Origin: Lumbricus rubellus
Lineage: Eukaryota > Annelida > Clitellata > Crassiclitellata > Lumbricidae
Length of the DNA stretch: 64,000 nt
Direction of reading: 5' to 3'
Assembly (NCBI GenBank): GCA_945859605.1
Contig: OX243811.1
Location: 35,754,250-35,818,249, forward strand
Shown: positions 21,798 to 34,900 of the stretch, piece after piece
How positions within the stretch are numbered: position 1 is the stretch's first letter
Layout: every line of letters begins with the position of its first letter
Position numbers and translations under genes: made by a program
The notes under the pieces: model-generated
The model's input: only the letters and a program-made list of their open reading frames with translations
Told to the model about the DNA's origin: nothing
Databases searched by the model: none

Positions 21798-24700
21798 TCA
21801 TTCCTGCCTTGGTGGAAGCCTGTTTGTTTCGCCGGTGTCAGTGTCAACAGCTGGAGGCGTTTTCACAGTCTCACCAGCCGTCGACACCGTTGAATCGACA
21901 GTGGAGGAAGTGGGTGCATCTCCAACTGGTTCCTGTTAACAGAATGCACAATTTATTTGAAGAGAAGAAATCGAACAGAAATTACTCAATCCATGGACAA
22001 ATAAAATCACCAACATAAGTATCTTAGATTACTATCTCAATCACTCTCGTCGTTCCATCTTCACATCTCCTCATAACCCTCATCCTGATAGTCTTTCCCA
22101 TTTAATTTCATAAGAAATCTCGCTACTTATGCAAAAAAATCCTTAATATTACCAAGTTTGCCATATTCTAGCTCTATCTTTCTTCAAAGATTCCTCCTAC
22201 CTAATCTCAATCTAAGTTTAATTTTATAATTAATGGATCTATCTTCCAAATGCTCTATTTTTCAAATTTTGCTTAAGTCAACAAAGGCTGGCCAGTAGCT
22301 GGCTAGGATGTCTCATTTGCCTCATTTCAACAGAATTTCGCCACACAGAATTGCATCTTAAAATTATATAGTTTCATACGCCTTGCAACTAAACACATCT
22401 TATTAATGCTACGAAGCTGAAACCACATGTCCAAGAGCAATGTCAAAGTATTAATTTTAGCCAATAAATTAAGGCGTAATGGGCATTTGGGGAGCTACTC
22501 AAATTGGGCTCAGGTACCAGGGTTGCAGTTTAATAAAGTTTTAACACCCCTTCTCTCAATGTTGACTGCACTTTTACTAAGTTACAAAGACCTACAAAGA
22601 TAAAGGATAAGTACAATGCAACAGAAATCTTCATCCATTCTAATCCTAATGCTCCATCTAAATGATCACCCTCCTAATCTTCACACCTCCTTACACATGT
22701 CATACTACATTTCATCTCACTTTCTATTTTCAAAAGCATCCTAGAAAATGCTAACTAACTTCTTCTCCTCCTCCTCCACACAAATAGTAATAACTTACAG
22801 GGCAGCTGGAGTCTTGAAGAACTGCTCCGCCGTCCGTTGGAGCCGAACTTTCCGCATCTTCTGTGACGACGTCTACGTCTTCCGTCTCCTAAACAACCAA
22901 CGTCGTCTTGTAAAGTCGAGAAAAGTACACGTCTGAACTGTTGAATGCATTACCGCGAACATGCTGGTCAGCTAAAGCAAAATGGTTTTATGTACCCCCA
23001 AAACTATTAACTTATCACTGGCTGATGTGCTGAATGGACAGTCGGAGCTGCATATATTACCTCTGACCAAACAAACCACCCAAGGCGTTTTCTTTAGCCG
23101 TTGCTGGGCTGGGAGTGCTCCTGAGTAGGTTTCTTAAAGAAGCACTATATAAGTCCATTGAATGACTGAGGGAATGAATGAACAAGAGGCCTAAATAGCC
23201 CAAGCTGCTTACGTTTTCATCCTGACAAAGCTCCAGAGCTTTCGTAAGTGTCATACGGGCACTAGGTGACCTTTCCAAGAAGTACCTAAAATAAGAAAAG
23301 AGAAGACAACAGTATAAAAATCTGCTCAAAATAAATGTATCAACAGATGGCATTGGTGAGGTGAGGTGAACAAAGATGCAGTTAGCGAGGCAAGGTACAC
23401 TAATACCAAATCAATCAGTAGGATAAAAGCAATAGAAATGAATGACAAGTAGTTAGATTAAGACAAGGTACAAAAATATGGCCTTCTGTAAAGACTACTA
23501 AGTTACGAACCCGTTGGAACTTTCATTTGACTGGACTTGTGATGACCAGCTGTAAGGATACTGCGCATTTGTCGAATATGGTCGCTGAAACAATTAAAGA
23601 AACGTATAAATGAAAACTTTGACAGCCCCAAGATCTCTTCTTCTCATTTAAATGGTGCTGCACATATTAAAGTCAATTACACTGGCTACAAACACACTAA
23701 TCAAATGATTTCTATAATGTATATGTATGTATATGAAGTTTATGAACATTTATATAGTGCCTTACAATAACCTCACGAATGCTCTCATCACAATCACAAG
23801 ACTTCACTTTATGGTCACAGCTGCAATAGTCACACACGCACATTCATGCATGCACACACATAGTCACTAACTGTAATCTGATAGGAAAGCCTTTTGAAAT
23901 CTGATACATCACGCACACCTGATGTCTGGCTACCACAGTTTGGTAAATATGTTGACACAGATGAGTCTCATCTTGAGACTTTAATGCAATAAAGAAAACA
24001 TTATGATTCCAGGCATTCAGGAACGCAACACTCTTCTAGTACAAGACAAAAGATTCACAGTGCTGTTGATCAAGTACAATTTCTATATTGGTATTAGGAG
24101 TGATTAATAATCATCAAAACTAAAATTGAGATTCCGCTTGCACGGTCAAATACGATTGACGACTGCATCCATTTTAGGGTCTCCTCCTCGAGCGTCTGGA
24201 ACTGCGTTGTGGGAAGAGCAACTGTCAATCTCTGTAAGCTCTTTTTATTTACCCCAGACTACTCTGGTCGTCTGCAAATCTCTGCATTTGGCCTTTAGTG
24301 GTGACTTCATGGTTCCACATGCTCACTCTGACACTAGACAGCATCGCGCTTTCTCTATCGTGGGTCCTTCTCTTTCGAATAGCCTCTTGCACGAACTGCG
24401 TTCTCTTTCATAAGACATCTCTGACTCTTTTGGTAAATTACTCAACTTCATCTTTGACTGGACATGAGTCGGGAGCGCATCTGAATACTTATCATAGACA
24501 AATAGATAGATAGATAGAATTAGAAGAAAATTCTATATATGGAAAGTCGAATGCCATACCCTTTCCAATTCATCATGGAGCCACTCCACAGCACTGTTCC
24601 ACTTCCGACGAAGATCAAGGTTTCCCATTAACATCTCCAGAGCAGCACTACAGCTACAGATAACAAAAGAGATCAAATTTAATAATCAACGATTTAAGTT

Positions 24701-27700
24701 TACTGTTAATTAATTAATATAAAATTTAATTTAATAGTTGCTAATGTAATAGATAAAAGGTTTTTAACAGGAGTGTCGTAACGTACAAGCGTTTGCAAAT
24801 TGACCAACAGTGCGTTGCATTAACATGGTGCAGTGGTGCGTCACAAATTCTCGCAGCATAGTTGCATCACTCTTGCACTACAGTGACTTACTTAAGCAGC
24901 TCAGTGGATGTATGCTGCGGAAATTTGTAGCATTCCATGTATCTATTCTATTTTATCACAATCTGGGGTGGCCGTGATGCTTACTTAACATATATGCATG
25001 ACATACGTTAAACGCATTTATAACTGAAAATGTTTACCTATTACCGTAAAATTCTAAATGGAAAATGTATCAAAGACTTGTTTTCATTTCATATTCATTG
25101 TTCCTACTTATTTGAGCAAGGATTTTCTCAGATGACACACATAAAGAAGAAATGACATAAACTGGTTGAAAGTGCCCTCACAGGCTGCATATGTATTGTG
25201 ATTAATATGATTCAAAGAAAAATCTAAATTCAGGAGCAAATCTCCCATTTCTTGTTAGGCTTACTAAGTTAATGTAGAGTCATAGAAACAATGCAAAAAT
25301 TATATACAGTAGCATTTAGAATATTAGAATCGCTCAAAACTAAAATGCATTCAATGTTAACACTTTCATTCATTAAAATGTTAACAATTTTAAATTTTAT
25401 TGATCTAGTTAACAATTTTAAAATTTTACAGATATTCATATAGGACAATTGCATGTTGTGTCCAAAACTCGCTACAAGTTTAAGTGTTTTGTGTGCCAAA
25501 AAATGCTCAGAACCTCTGTAATAGATGGTTATTTATTTAATTATAGTTAAAGAAAATAACAATCGACTGACTGGCTGAAAAGCAGGACCATCATCTTGAT
25601 GCACTGGTAGGCTCGCTTTTGGTACTGATTCTTCGACAAATGAATTGTGTCAAAAAGACCGTCCCTATCATCTGAGATCCCTGTGTAGTTCAGAACAACA
25701 AAGAGCAGAAAAATCAGAAGAAAAAAACAAAACATAGAATCTAATCACATTATAAATGAACTGCTTAGCAACAGATTCATATTCCAAATCCATCTAAGAC
25801 ATCTGGACTTCCGACTTAAGTTTTTTTTTCAAACAAATAATTTTACACTCAACATTAATTCCATCACTAAGAGATCACTTCAATTTCACAGAAGCACTGA
25901 CAACTAACACAATATTAAGTACTAGTACTACTAACAGCAATTTAATAATAATAATTATAATTGCATCACCGCTTTATAATAATTGTCATTTGTTTGTATG
26001 TGCACTTGTTATAGCGCCCCTTCAAGCTATCACTACTCAGAAGCGCTCCCGAATGCAGAGCAGACACTGCATCGGAGTTTCACGCCGAAGCGCTGAGCAA
26101 TTGTAAGTGAAGGACTTGCCCAAGGTCCTTACGCGGCGAGGTGGATTCGAACCTCGAACCTTCTGGCTCCAAGGCAACGACGCCACCCTACACCACCGCG
26201 CCCCACATTGTGTTATATGTGCTTTTCTTCCAGGTTTTCCTGGACCTATGTGCCGCATAAAACTCCTTTAGACCACATTGAAGGAAAACAAGACAGCAAA
26301 TGAATCGAAGTAGTCACAATCAGAGTCAGATGCTTCATGGCCCAACCTAGAGTACGACCTGACCCAATGAAGACATTATTCTGTTGACTGACCTTTGAGA
26401 GTGTTGTGGATACGGTGGTTCTGCCACGAGTCTTCGAGGAGAAGCATCTGGAGCAGGAGGTCAAGGTAGGGTCGGAGTTCATATGTACACGAGTAGGCGA
26501 CCTGCCAGAGCAACTCACTCAACACGGTCGACGAGAAGTGAGGATTCTCCCAGCTGCAGTACTGCAAACAAACACCAACTGCCTGTCAACTTCTCGCTGA
26601 CAATTGTCCTGAAGTCACGTGCAGACTGGCAGTATGAAAGTATCTTTCTTCTGATTGACAAGTTTCTAATTGACCACCTGTCTGAGTCTTGAGCAATTGT
26701 CTAAATGACTGATAATTAATCTGATGATTGATTGACTGGTTACCCGTCTAAATAAGAAATAAATCATCAATCAGCTAATAGATGTGAGCAATTGATTGAT
26801 AATATGAAACAATGACAATCTACGTCACTGACTAATAATCTGAGTGATTGATTCAGTTTCCAACTCAATGCTGACTGACCATCTGACCAATTGATTGATT
26901 GACTCATTAATTATCTAACCAATCTGAGTGATTGACTAAGTAGCTGTGTGATTGATTGATTGACTGATTGATCGTATAATTGACTGACAAAATGTTGAGC
27001 TACCTTCAACAGTTTCGTTGTTTCCTCATAGTTGTTGCACTCTTGGATTAACTTCTTCACATAACTACAATAAAATAACAATGTTGGCAAATTTACTAAC
27101 ATAGCTGGATGATGGTATGATCACTTGTAACCCAATCACTTCTATTGTATCAAAACCAGAATGCAGTAGGCATTAATCGACAGCCAGTTCAATGTGAAAC
27201 TGCATAAATCACCGTCTGTTTTTGCTGAAGCCATTGTTATTCTATAGCCTTTCTGCAATGTATTTCTTTAATGTCAGAATGCAACGATTCCTCAAAATTT
27301 AATTTTAAAAACAAGATTGGAGAATGTCAATTGTTAAATAATTATTATTGTTAACAATAACAAATGACAAATGATGATAATAACCACAAACACTTAAAGC
27401 AGTGATCAGTAAACAGCTGTACGTAAGAGCAATGGCATGAAACCTACCTTGGTTGATCAAAGAGGAGAATGGCCACTGCAGGCTGGATCTTCATCAGCGG
27501 TTGCTTTAGAGATGGCTCACCATGCGGATTTGGAAGGGGGACCTTATTCTGCAACATAACTCGTGCAATTTAGATCAGACAATATAAGTTCTAGTTCTAT
27601 GGTTTCTCAGGTTACAACTCAAACAGAAAAATATAGATCTGTAACTCTAGTGTTATATATAACTCTAGAATTATCTATTTCATCTAGAATAATCTTACTG

Positions 27701-30700
27701 GTCAATTGCTACATAAAGCCAGCCAGCCACATTTCAAGGTAGTCTAAACTTGGCTTGCATATACAGTAACATGCCTAGTTACTCATCATTCATATGGATC
27801 CAACTTTAACCAGTCAAACTGAAATTTGCAATGTGCTTGAAGTACCTGCACTGCTTCTTGATGCAGCTGTAGTGGCCAAGGTGCCAATGGGCTTATATAG
27901 GGGCAACACTGCAAGCATTTGATAAACTTAAACGGCTCTTAAGTTCTTAACGTAAGACAGAGAACTACTGATAATGAAAGAACCATGGCAGCTGAGCATA
28001 AACAAGCCACAAGAGCATAAAAGATGGGCGCACGATTGAAGCAACAAGACTCACCGACGATGACATACACTTGGCTGAGATGTCACAGCAGCGTACAAGC
28101 TGTGACACGACGGCGTACAGCTTACTGAGCTCAGGATACTGACACTTGATTGGCGGAGTGGTTCCGTCGTCCAGCGACACGTTCATGAACAACTCGGGAA
28201 CGTTCAACGTCAACAGTTGCTGCTTCTGCATAACAACAACAACAACAAAATTATGCAAAGTATGCTTTCAGCTATTTTCAGTCACAGCCTTTACAAGGAC
28301 GTACAATGATGTACGTGGTGAGTATCTTGTAGACTTACTTTTCATGAGTTTTAATGCTATCACAAACCCATTACAACCTGCAAACACACAGCTACATAGA
28401 CAAGTATAAGAGCACAAAACTACGGCTCTCATCATAATGTGGTGCTTGAAATTGCAATCAAAATCTGAGACAATGTATACAATTAATTGGACATTCCACG
28501 TCCAAGTCTGGTAAATCAGTGAAACCAGAATCCACAGATAACAGTTGAAAAAGTCTTCAGTTCAGATCTGAATGGCAGTTCAGTGTAGCCTAATTAGTAG
28601 CATTACTATTAAAAAAACATACCACAAGAAAACAGCGTGAGAATTTACGTTTAGGGTAAGAAAAAGATGGGACACAGTCTAGGTAAAAGTCTGCAATCAA
28701 GCTTTGTGTTTCTGGAGCCAGATTTGAGAACTTTCCCTGTATCAGTTCATTCTGCTCAGACATTTGTGTCGTTTAATTCTCAAAGTCTTCAGACTTGACA
28801 TTTTCAGATTGCATAAACACAAAAAGGTTGTCACTCCGTCTGAGTCTTAATGCTCACCAGATTACAGCCTGGTTTTGGTGAGACACTAGTTGATGCCTTG
28901 TGCATTAGTTATCAGAGCTAACAGATGGTAGAATTTAACAATTAACAACTATGGGGCAAGGTGACAAGGGTAAGATAAATTTGAGGAAGGTAAGGTGGAG
29001 GAAGCACTTACCTCTGGAAGGCCTAGATTGGAAAAAGTGAGGAAGAGGTGGAAATACTGGGCTAGATGGCGCCCATGTTCTGGAACCTCTTTCTTCAGCA
29101 ACTGAAGTACTGCGTATAAGATCTGATCACTGAGGGATGTTACGTCAGATGTTGGAATCACTAGAAACACCGAGAAAATGAACTGTCACGAAATGCAACG
29201 TATTGCAAAATGCAAACATTCATATAATTATAATGTTAAATTACACTATTGCTACATGATCACTGCAGTAAATCATAGTACTAATAACATCGATCAATTG
29301 CAGCACTATACAAGAAATGCAGCTTGCTGTTTTTCACTGGACATCTTAATAACACACCAGTAATTATCCTATCCTTAATTTTAATTTAATATCATCATGC
29401 AAAGTTATAAAGAAATAGGGACAGAATATCTTTGGAAAAAAACAGTACTTTGGTAGGTTAGGTAAGTTTGCTAAGTCAGCTGCTGTCACTGGGAAAGTTT
29501 AAACCAATGACTGCTAATTCTTACAACTTTTCCTTTTATATATTTTTCATGCAAGATACTTGCCAAACTTTAGTAATATCATTAAGTCATCATGATACAC
29601 CAAAGTCAACATTTCCGATAAATTAATTTTTTAAACTGTATATCTTGGGCTTGAGTTTGTGTTTGATGCAGTGCTGACTTCTCTCCCTCCTACAGTTGAC
29701 ATTAGAGTTCTTGGGTCACTCACTGCATACAGCCAACCTAACTAATATCATCACTGCACTGCTTCCATACACCAACTCCAACCCATTATGCCTTCTCATG
29801 TCTCAAACCTTCCTACTGGATTAGTCTTCCGATGCAAATGTATATTGCAGCAATTATGCTTTGTGTAGCAAGAATTTTCAAACTCCATTAAGACACACTC
29901 ACTTGAATGAGGTACTTACACGTGGTATAGTAATTGGTCTTTAAAATTACATACATACATAAAATAAATGGTATTGAAGTGGTGAAAATAAGTACATTTC
30001 ACTATTATCACTACTATAATGAATGCGTCGCATACCAGTTGATGGTGACGGTGGGCAGAGACCATCAGCGTGAGAGAAATGAGCTAAGAAGACCAGAATC
30101 CTCACAAAGACATTGCGCACCTGGTAGAACAATCATTCAGACAAACACTGGAGAAGCTCTCAAAGAATTCCTCACAATATTTCCTACTGACATTCCAAAA
30201 ACTTCCCTGAGCAGCAGAATCCATTACAATAAATTACAATGTGCTGAATCTCAGGTACATGAGCAAAATGTTTTCTGCAAATTTTCCAACTGATGCATAT
30301 TAACTAAAGAAAGTTTTTACAATATTTTCATAACAGATTCATTCTCCAACAAGCTATAAAAAGGTTCATTACACATTTTCAGCTCAATTAGTAAAATAAC
30401 ACAACAACAACAACAACAACAACAAGTGCTATATAATAACAATACAATGCAAGAAATTGCGAACATGCTGAAGAACACTTCATAGTTCAATGCTCTGAAA
30501 ATATTCAACCTGAGTCAACCCAAAATTCCCTCAAGGCGTACACACTAACATGGCAAAAACACTGTTTCCATGACAACTGACCTCAGCACTAGGGGATTCG
30601 AGCAGGAACTCAGACAGCCGACTTGGATGTGAGAAGAGGATATTCTGGACAAACCACTGACGCACGACTCGACTGTGACGGAAGTACATGACGAGTGAGT

Positions 30701-31903
30701 CGTACCATTCATTAGCTGGACCTCTGTTACAAGCAAACACATGTATACAAGTCTAGCGATGGCTGGTACTGTGAGAGGCACTTCATAAATTCTCATATAT
30801 TATGCACTATTATTTCATACAATCTATATAAATAAAAATGAAACTTTCCAATAGTTCGGAACATGATCACGCCGAAAGTGACACACCGATTGTTATGAAA
30901 CTTTTACAACACCTTCCATTCCGATAGAACAGTGATAACTTATGCTTTTTTCCCGAAAAAACGCAACCTTTTCCACAAAAAGGGAACTTTGCAATCCGTT
31001 CGTCCGCCATTTGCAAGTTGAACACGTCCCTCACGGCTAAACGCTGTCTCTAAACACAGCAGACGAAATATGAATGAACATGAATGATGTCGCGTCCTCT
31101 GACGTCATAAGCGATTCGCGGCCTTCCCCAAAGCGGCCTTGACGGCGTGACGGCGGAAAGGAGCGGAGGGAGCGGGACGAAGACGGTGGGGAGGGAGCGG
31201 AGGGGGGGGAGGTGGAGGTCGAGAGGAAGGGCAGGGGAGGCCTTTCCCCCAAAGCGGCCTTCACGGCGTGACGGAGGAAAGGAGCGGAGGGAGGGGGAGG
31301 GGGAGGGGAGAGGAGGGGGAGGGGAAGGGGTAGGGGGATGGGGGGAGGGGGAGGGGAGCCTCTTTTCAGCCACAGCAACGCGTGGCCGGGTTCAGCTAGT
31401 ATATAATAGATTTATTTGCAATTGTATACAATGCTATGCAAGTATCTGCATGTTAATATAGATATATAAATAAATATATAAATAAATAATTACATATATA
31501 CATATTGGCTGGGCTGAGAGTGCTCCAGATTAGACTTCTTGAAGGGGTGCTATATAAGTTCACAGAATGAATAGCGCCAGTCAATGATTGGCAAGGACTT
31601 TTCAGCTGCTTAGACCTACAGGTGTAACAGTGTGTAATACTGTGTACAATGTACATGTATACTAGAGTTAATAGAAATTGAGTGTCTTCCTGTATAAAGA
31701 ATCTAATATTTCCTTTAGCATTTATAAGTCACACAGATGGAAGGATTGGCAGAAAGTCCTAAACATAAATGTTTCGTCACATCAAACTATTAATTTCCAT
31801 GTTCTTCTAACCTAAGTGTCTTTTTGGTGTGAAAACCAATGTTGAAGAGGAACTTGGATATGAGTTGCACGCTGATCATAGCTATCTCTTCTGCATCCGG
31901 TAG
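21798..31903 (-). CDS. USP9X: USP9X exons 44-57 (C-terminal region)
   Basis: Exons: 31812-31903, 30582-30723, 30036-30120, 29012-29160, 28055-28225, 27448-27548, 27004-27064, 26393-26561, 25572-25680, 24560-24653, 23511-23584, 23213-23285, 22799-22888, 21798-21932. Marker blocks are [154 protein letters not shown] and [20 protein letters not shown]. The last two exons are acidic and Ser/Thr/Pro-rich, with little conservation beyond composition; the protein ends ...NRLPPRQE. The final stop is placed by phase and by the total length being divisible by three. Confidence 0.93.
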
Positions 31904-34900
31904 CTAAAAAAGCAACCACCATACCAAATATCAAGAAAGACATTGATTGGACAGCAATGAACAAAACCTGTTCAATAGCTGTAAAGAAAATTTCAACTTT
32001 TTTGACTGTGGGTATATCTAATGTAGAACTATAACTCTTAGAGATGCTGTATAAAACCATCACCCTGAAGATTTCTAACAGGTGCGATATAACTGCCTGA
32101 ATACATGCTGTCTGTGACACCCTTAAAATTAATCAGGTTTGCCAAAGACACAAACTGAATAATGATTTAAGACTGATAAGCCACTAGTTCGTTCTGTTCA
32201 ATCACTTGTCTCATTTCATTCTTCACTCGAATACTTTTTAAAACTTTCTCTTTCTCTCTCTGCAATGCCAGGGCTCATCTTCTAGAGGATGACCTAATTA
32301 CGCCATGTTTTTTTCTGGGCAGCCATAGCTGGTTTGATGCTTATGTATTAGACACAATAGAAGTTCATTATTAATATAATCACAAGAAAATTCTGGAGCA
32401 TTTCATTCCTCAATACACATTGCATTTCAACATTACCACATCCCCTTCCACCTCACGTGACTAGAGGTCATCATACCAGCTTTTCTTCGCCCTGTAGTGG
32501 CTGAACGTGGACGACATTTGTGGCGAGCAAACGGCGCATGAAACGGAAGTACTCTGGACAGAACTGGTTGCGATTGTGCAGGAAGTTGATGTTCTGCCGA
32601 CGAACGCAACGTTCGATTGAAGACGGCATTTTCACAACCGTCTGCGGTCTACTTCCACCTTCAACAAAAACGCAAAATTCATGCCTCAAAAACAACAAAG
32701 TCTGTGAAATGAATTGCAACTGCTGCTCTATTAAATTTGATACGTACTATTTCAAAGAATGCATTGACTTTATTCACATCATATTGGTTGTACTTAAGTA
32801 GTCTAATGTTGTCATTTGGAACTTTTCATCTCCACAAACTTTTGTTCAAAATAATCAGAAAGAGACTCTGAGATCAATTAACGCCTGTCCACAATGTCCA
32901 GGACATGAACATTGAACAGTAAGTTCGAATAATCTGCATTAATAATTTTTTCCCAGCAGAAACCTAGCTGTGGTGGATGACAAGCAGTACTATAAATAAA
33001 GGAATTTAGCAACTTACAGTCCCTTTGTCAATGTCTGACTGCGCCTGGTGTGCACTTAACCAAATATGCCATAGTTTCTGGACTACAAGTTGCTGTTTTT
33101 ACACAAGCTATGAATGCATGAAAACAAAGAACACACAATGTGATGTGCGGAAATTAAAATTACTCCACAGTTCTGAAAGAAACATGCAAAAGGAAAGATA
33201 ATTTTTTGTCGAGGTGGTCAAATTTGTATCGCCCCATTACCACTTTAACAATAAGCTGCATTGGTTTCCCAGTCACTTTCAGCAGAGTTTGCTATTCTGG
33301 GTCTCGACTAAATCAATCCCAGATTTTGGCACACATCAATTGCACTAAGAAATGACCATGATGAAGTCTTGTTCACAATGATAATGGTGTAATATCCCTA
33401 TGGAATGGGCTTCCCCCATCAGTTCGCTCTGCCATCCTCTCTGGTATTGTATCCTCATCTTTCTCTCGTCTAAAAACTTGCCTTTTTTCTCGGAGTTGAA
33501 CGCACTGGGAGCGCTTCTGAAAGGTTCTTGCTGCAAGAGGCGCTTTATAAATTGTCAGATAAGATAAGATAAGAATAGACAATAGGAATGAAGAATGGAT
33601 AATCATACCAATTGAAATGTTCTGCAGTTGCTTGACAGTCTTCTCTTCTTCAAGCGCCTCTCTGTGGCCGACCTGCTCGTAGAAGAGGATGTATGCGTTC
33701 CACCAGCGTTTCTGACGTCTGTAAGACATCCTTCGAAAAACGCAGGTAAATCAGTCGCTGAAAAAGCTCATTCACTCACCATCATTTCAATACCATCAAA
33801 ACTGCGCATAAACGCCAAAGTTCGTCGTCATCATCATCATCATCACCATCATCATCATCAACATAGTCATCATCATCATCATCAAAAACCAAAGTTTACG
33901 CAACGAATAATTTCAAAAACAAACATTAAATAACTGACCTGACTTAAAAAAATTGTATAATGTTCAGCAGAAAAGCTAAGCAAAATAGAAGAGAAAGAGA
34001 CTGAACAAAATTTAACCTTTTGAGCATGTGGTCAAAGATCTCTCCGAGGTACTCTCCTCCGAAGCACTGGTTCTTCATCTCTTCATCGTCGTCCATCTTA
34101 CACTCACTCACTTCCCCGTCGTCGAACTTGTACCACTTCGGCAGCTGATCATTGCCCCTAGCAATTACAAAATTCATTGCAATGATGAAAATTTATATAG
34201 CACCAAATCAATAAAACTGATTGGTATAGCTATTGGGCCAGTCACATCAAAAAGAACAGTGATGAAGAGGCAAGAAGCAATAATTGCGATGTTCCACATA
34301 TCGAGCAGTGCATATCTGATTATACCAAGGTCGTTCCAAGTAGATGAGAAATATTACCACTACAGACATAGGTAAGGAGGATGGCTGAAGAAGAACAGTA
34401 GGAGCTGTGAAAAAAAAAACGAAAATGAGAAAATAGAGGAAATTGAAGAAGAGGAAATTAAAGGAGGAAAGAAACATTGGAAAATACAATAAAGAGGAAC
34501 AAGGAGCAAATAAATGGGGAAACTGGAAGAAAAGTATGTACAGCAAAGCAACAGAGATTTAACACTTTAATGCCGGAGGGTATAGGATTTCCCATACATT
34601 TTACTACACTCTCCGCATCAAAGGGTTAAGGAAGAAAATTAGTAAAACAAAGCAATAGGCTTTGAGATAAGAAAGGATAAGATAATTATCCAACCTGTGG
34701 AGGATGTATGAGAAGTAGTGGCCACCACTGGCCTGTCCACTGTGTACGACAACTCCAACCAACTGGTACTTGGTACTGGAATTGTCTGATTTCTCCTCAC
34801 CCTCCTCGTTTTCATCTGCAATCACCTCTCCTACAACAACCAATACTACTCAATGTATTCAATGACCAATAAATTAGGTTTAATTCAAACTGAGCTCAAT

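Noticed and set aside
24126..24413. Possible small gene
   Set aside because: The frame matches the C terminus of the LINE ORF2 at 50090-50250 and lies antisense in a USP9X intron.
26100..26213. Possible functional tRNA gene (perfect B box)
   Set aside because: The downstream core and LINE-like tail, and a second diverged copy at 37155, show a SINE. No clean cloverleaf or terminator was found.
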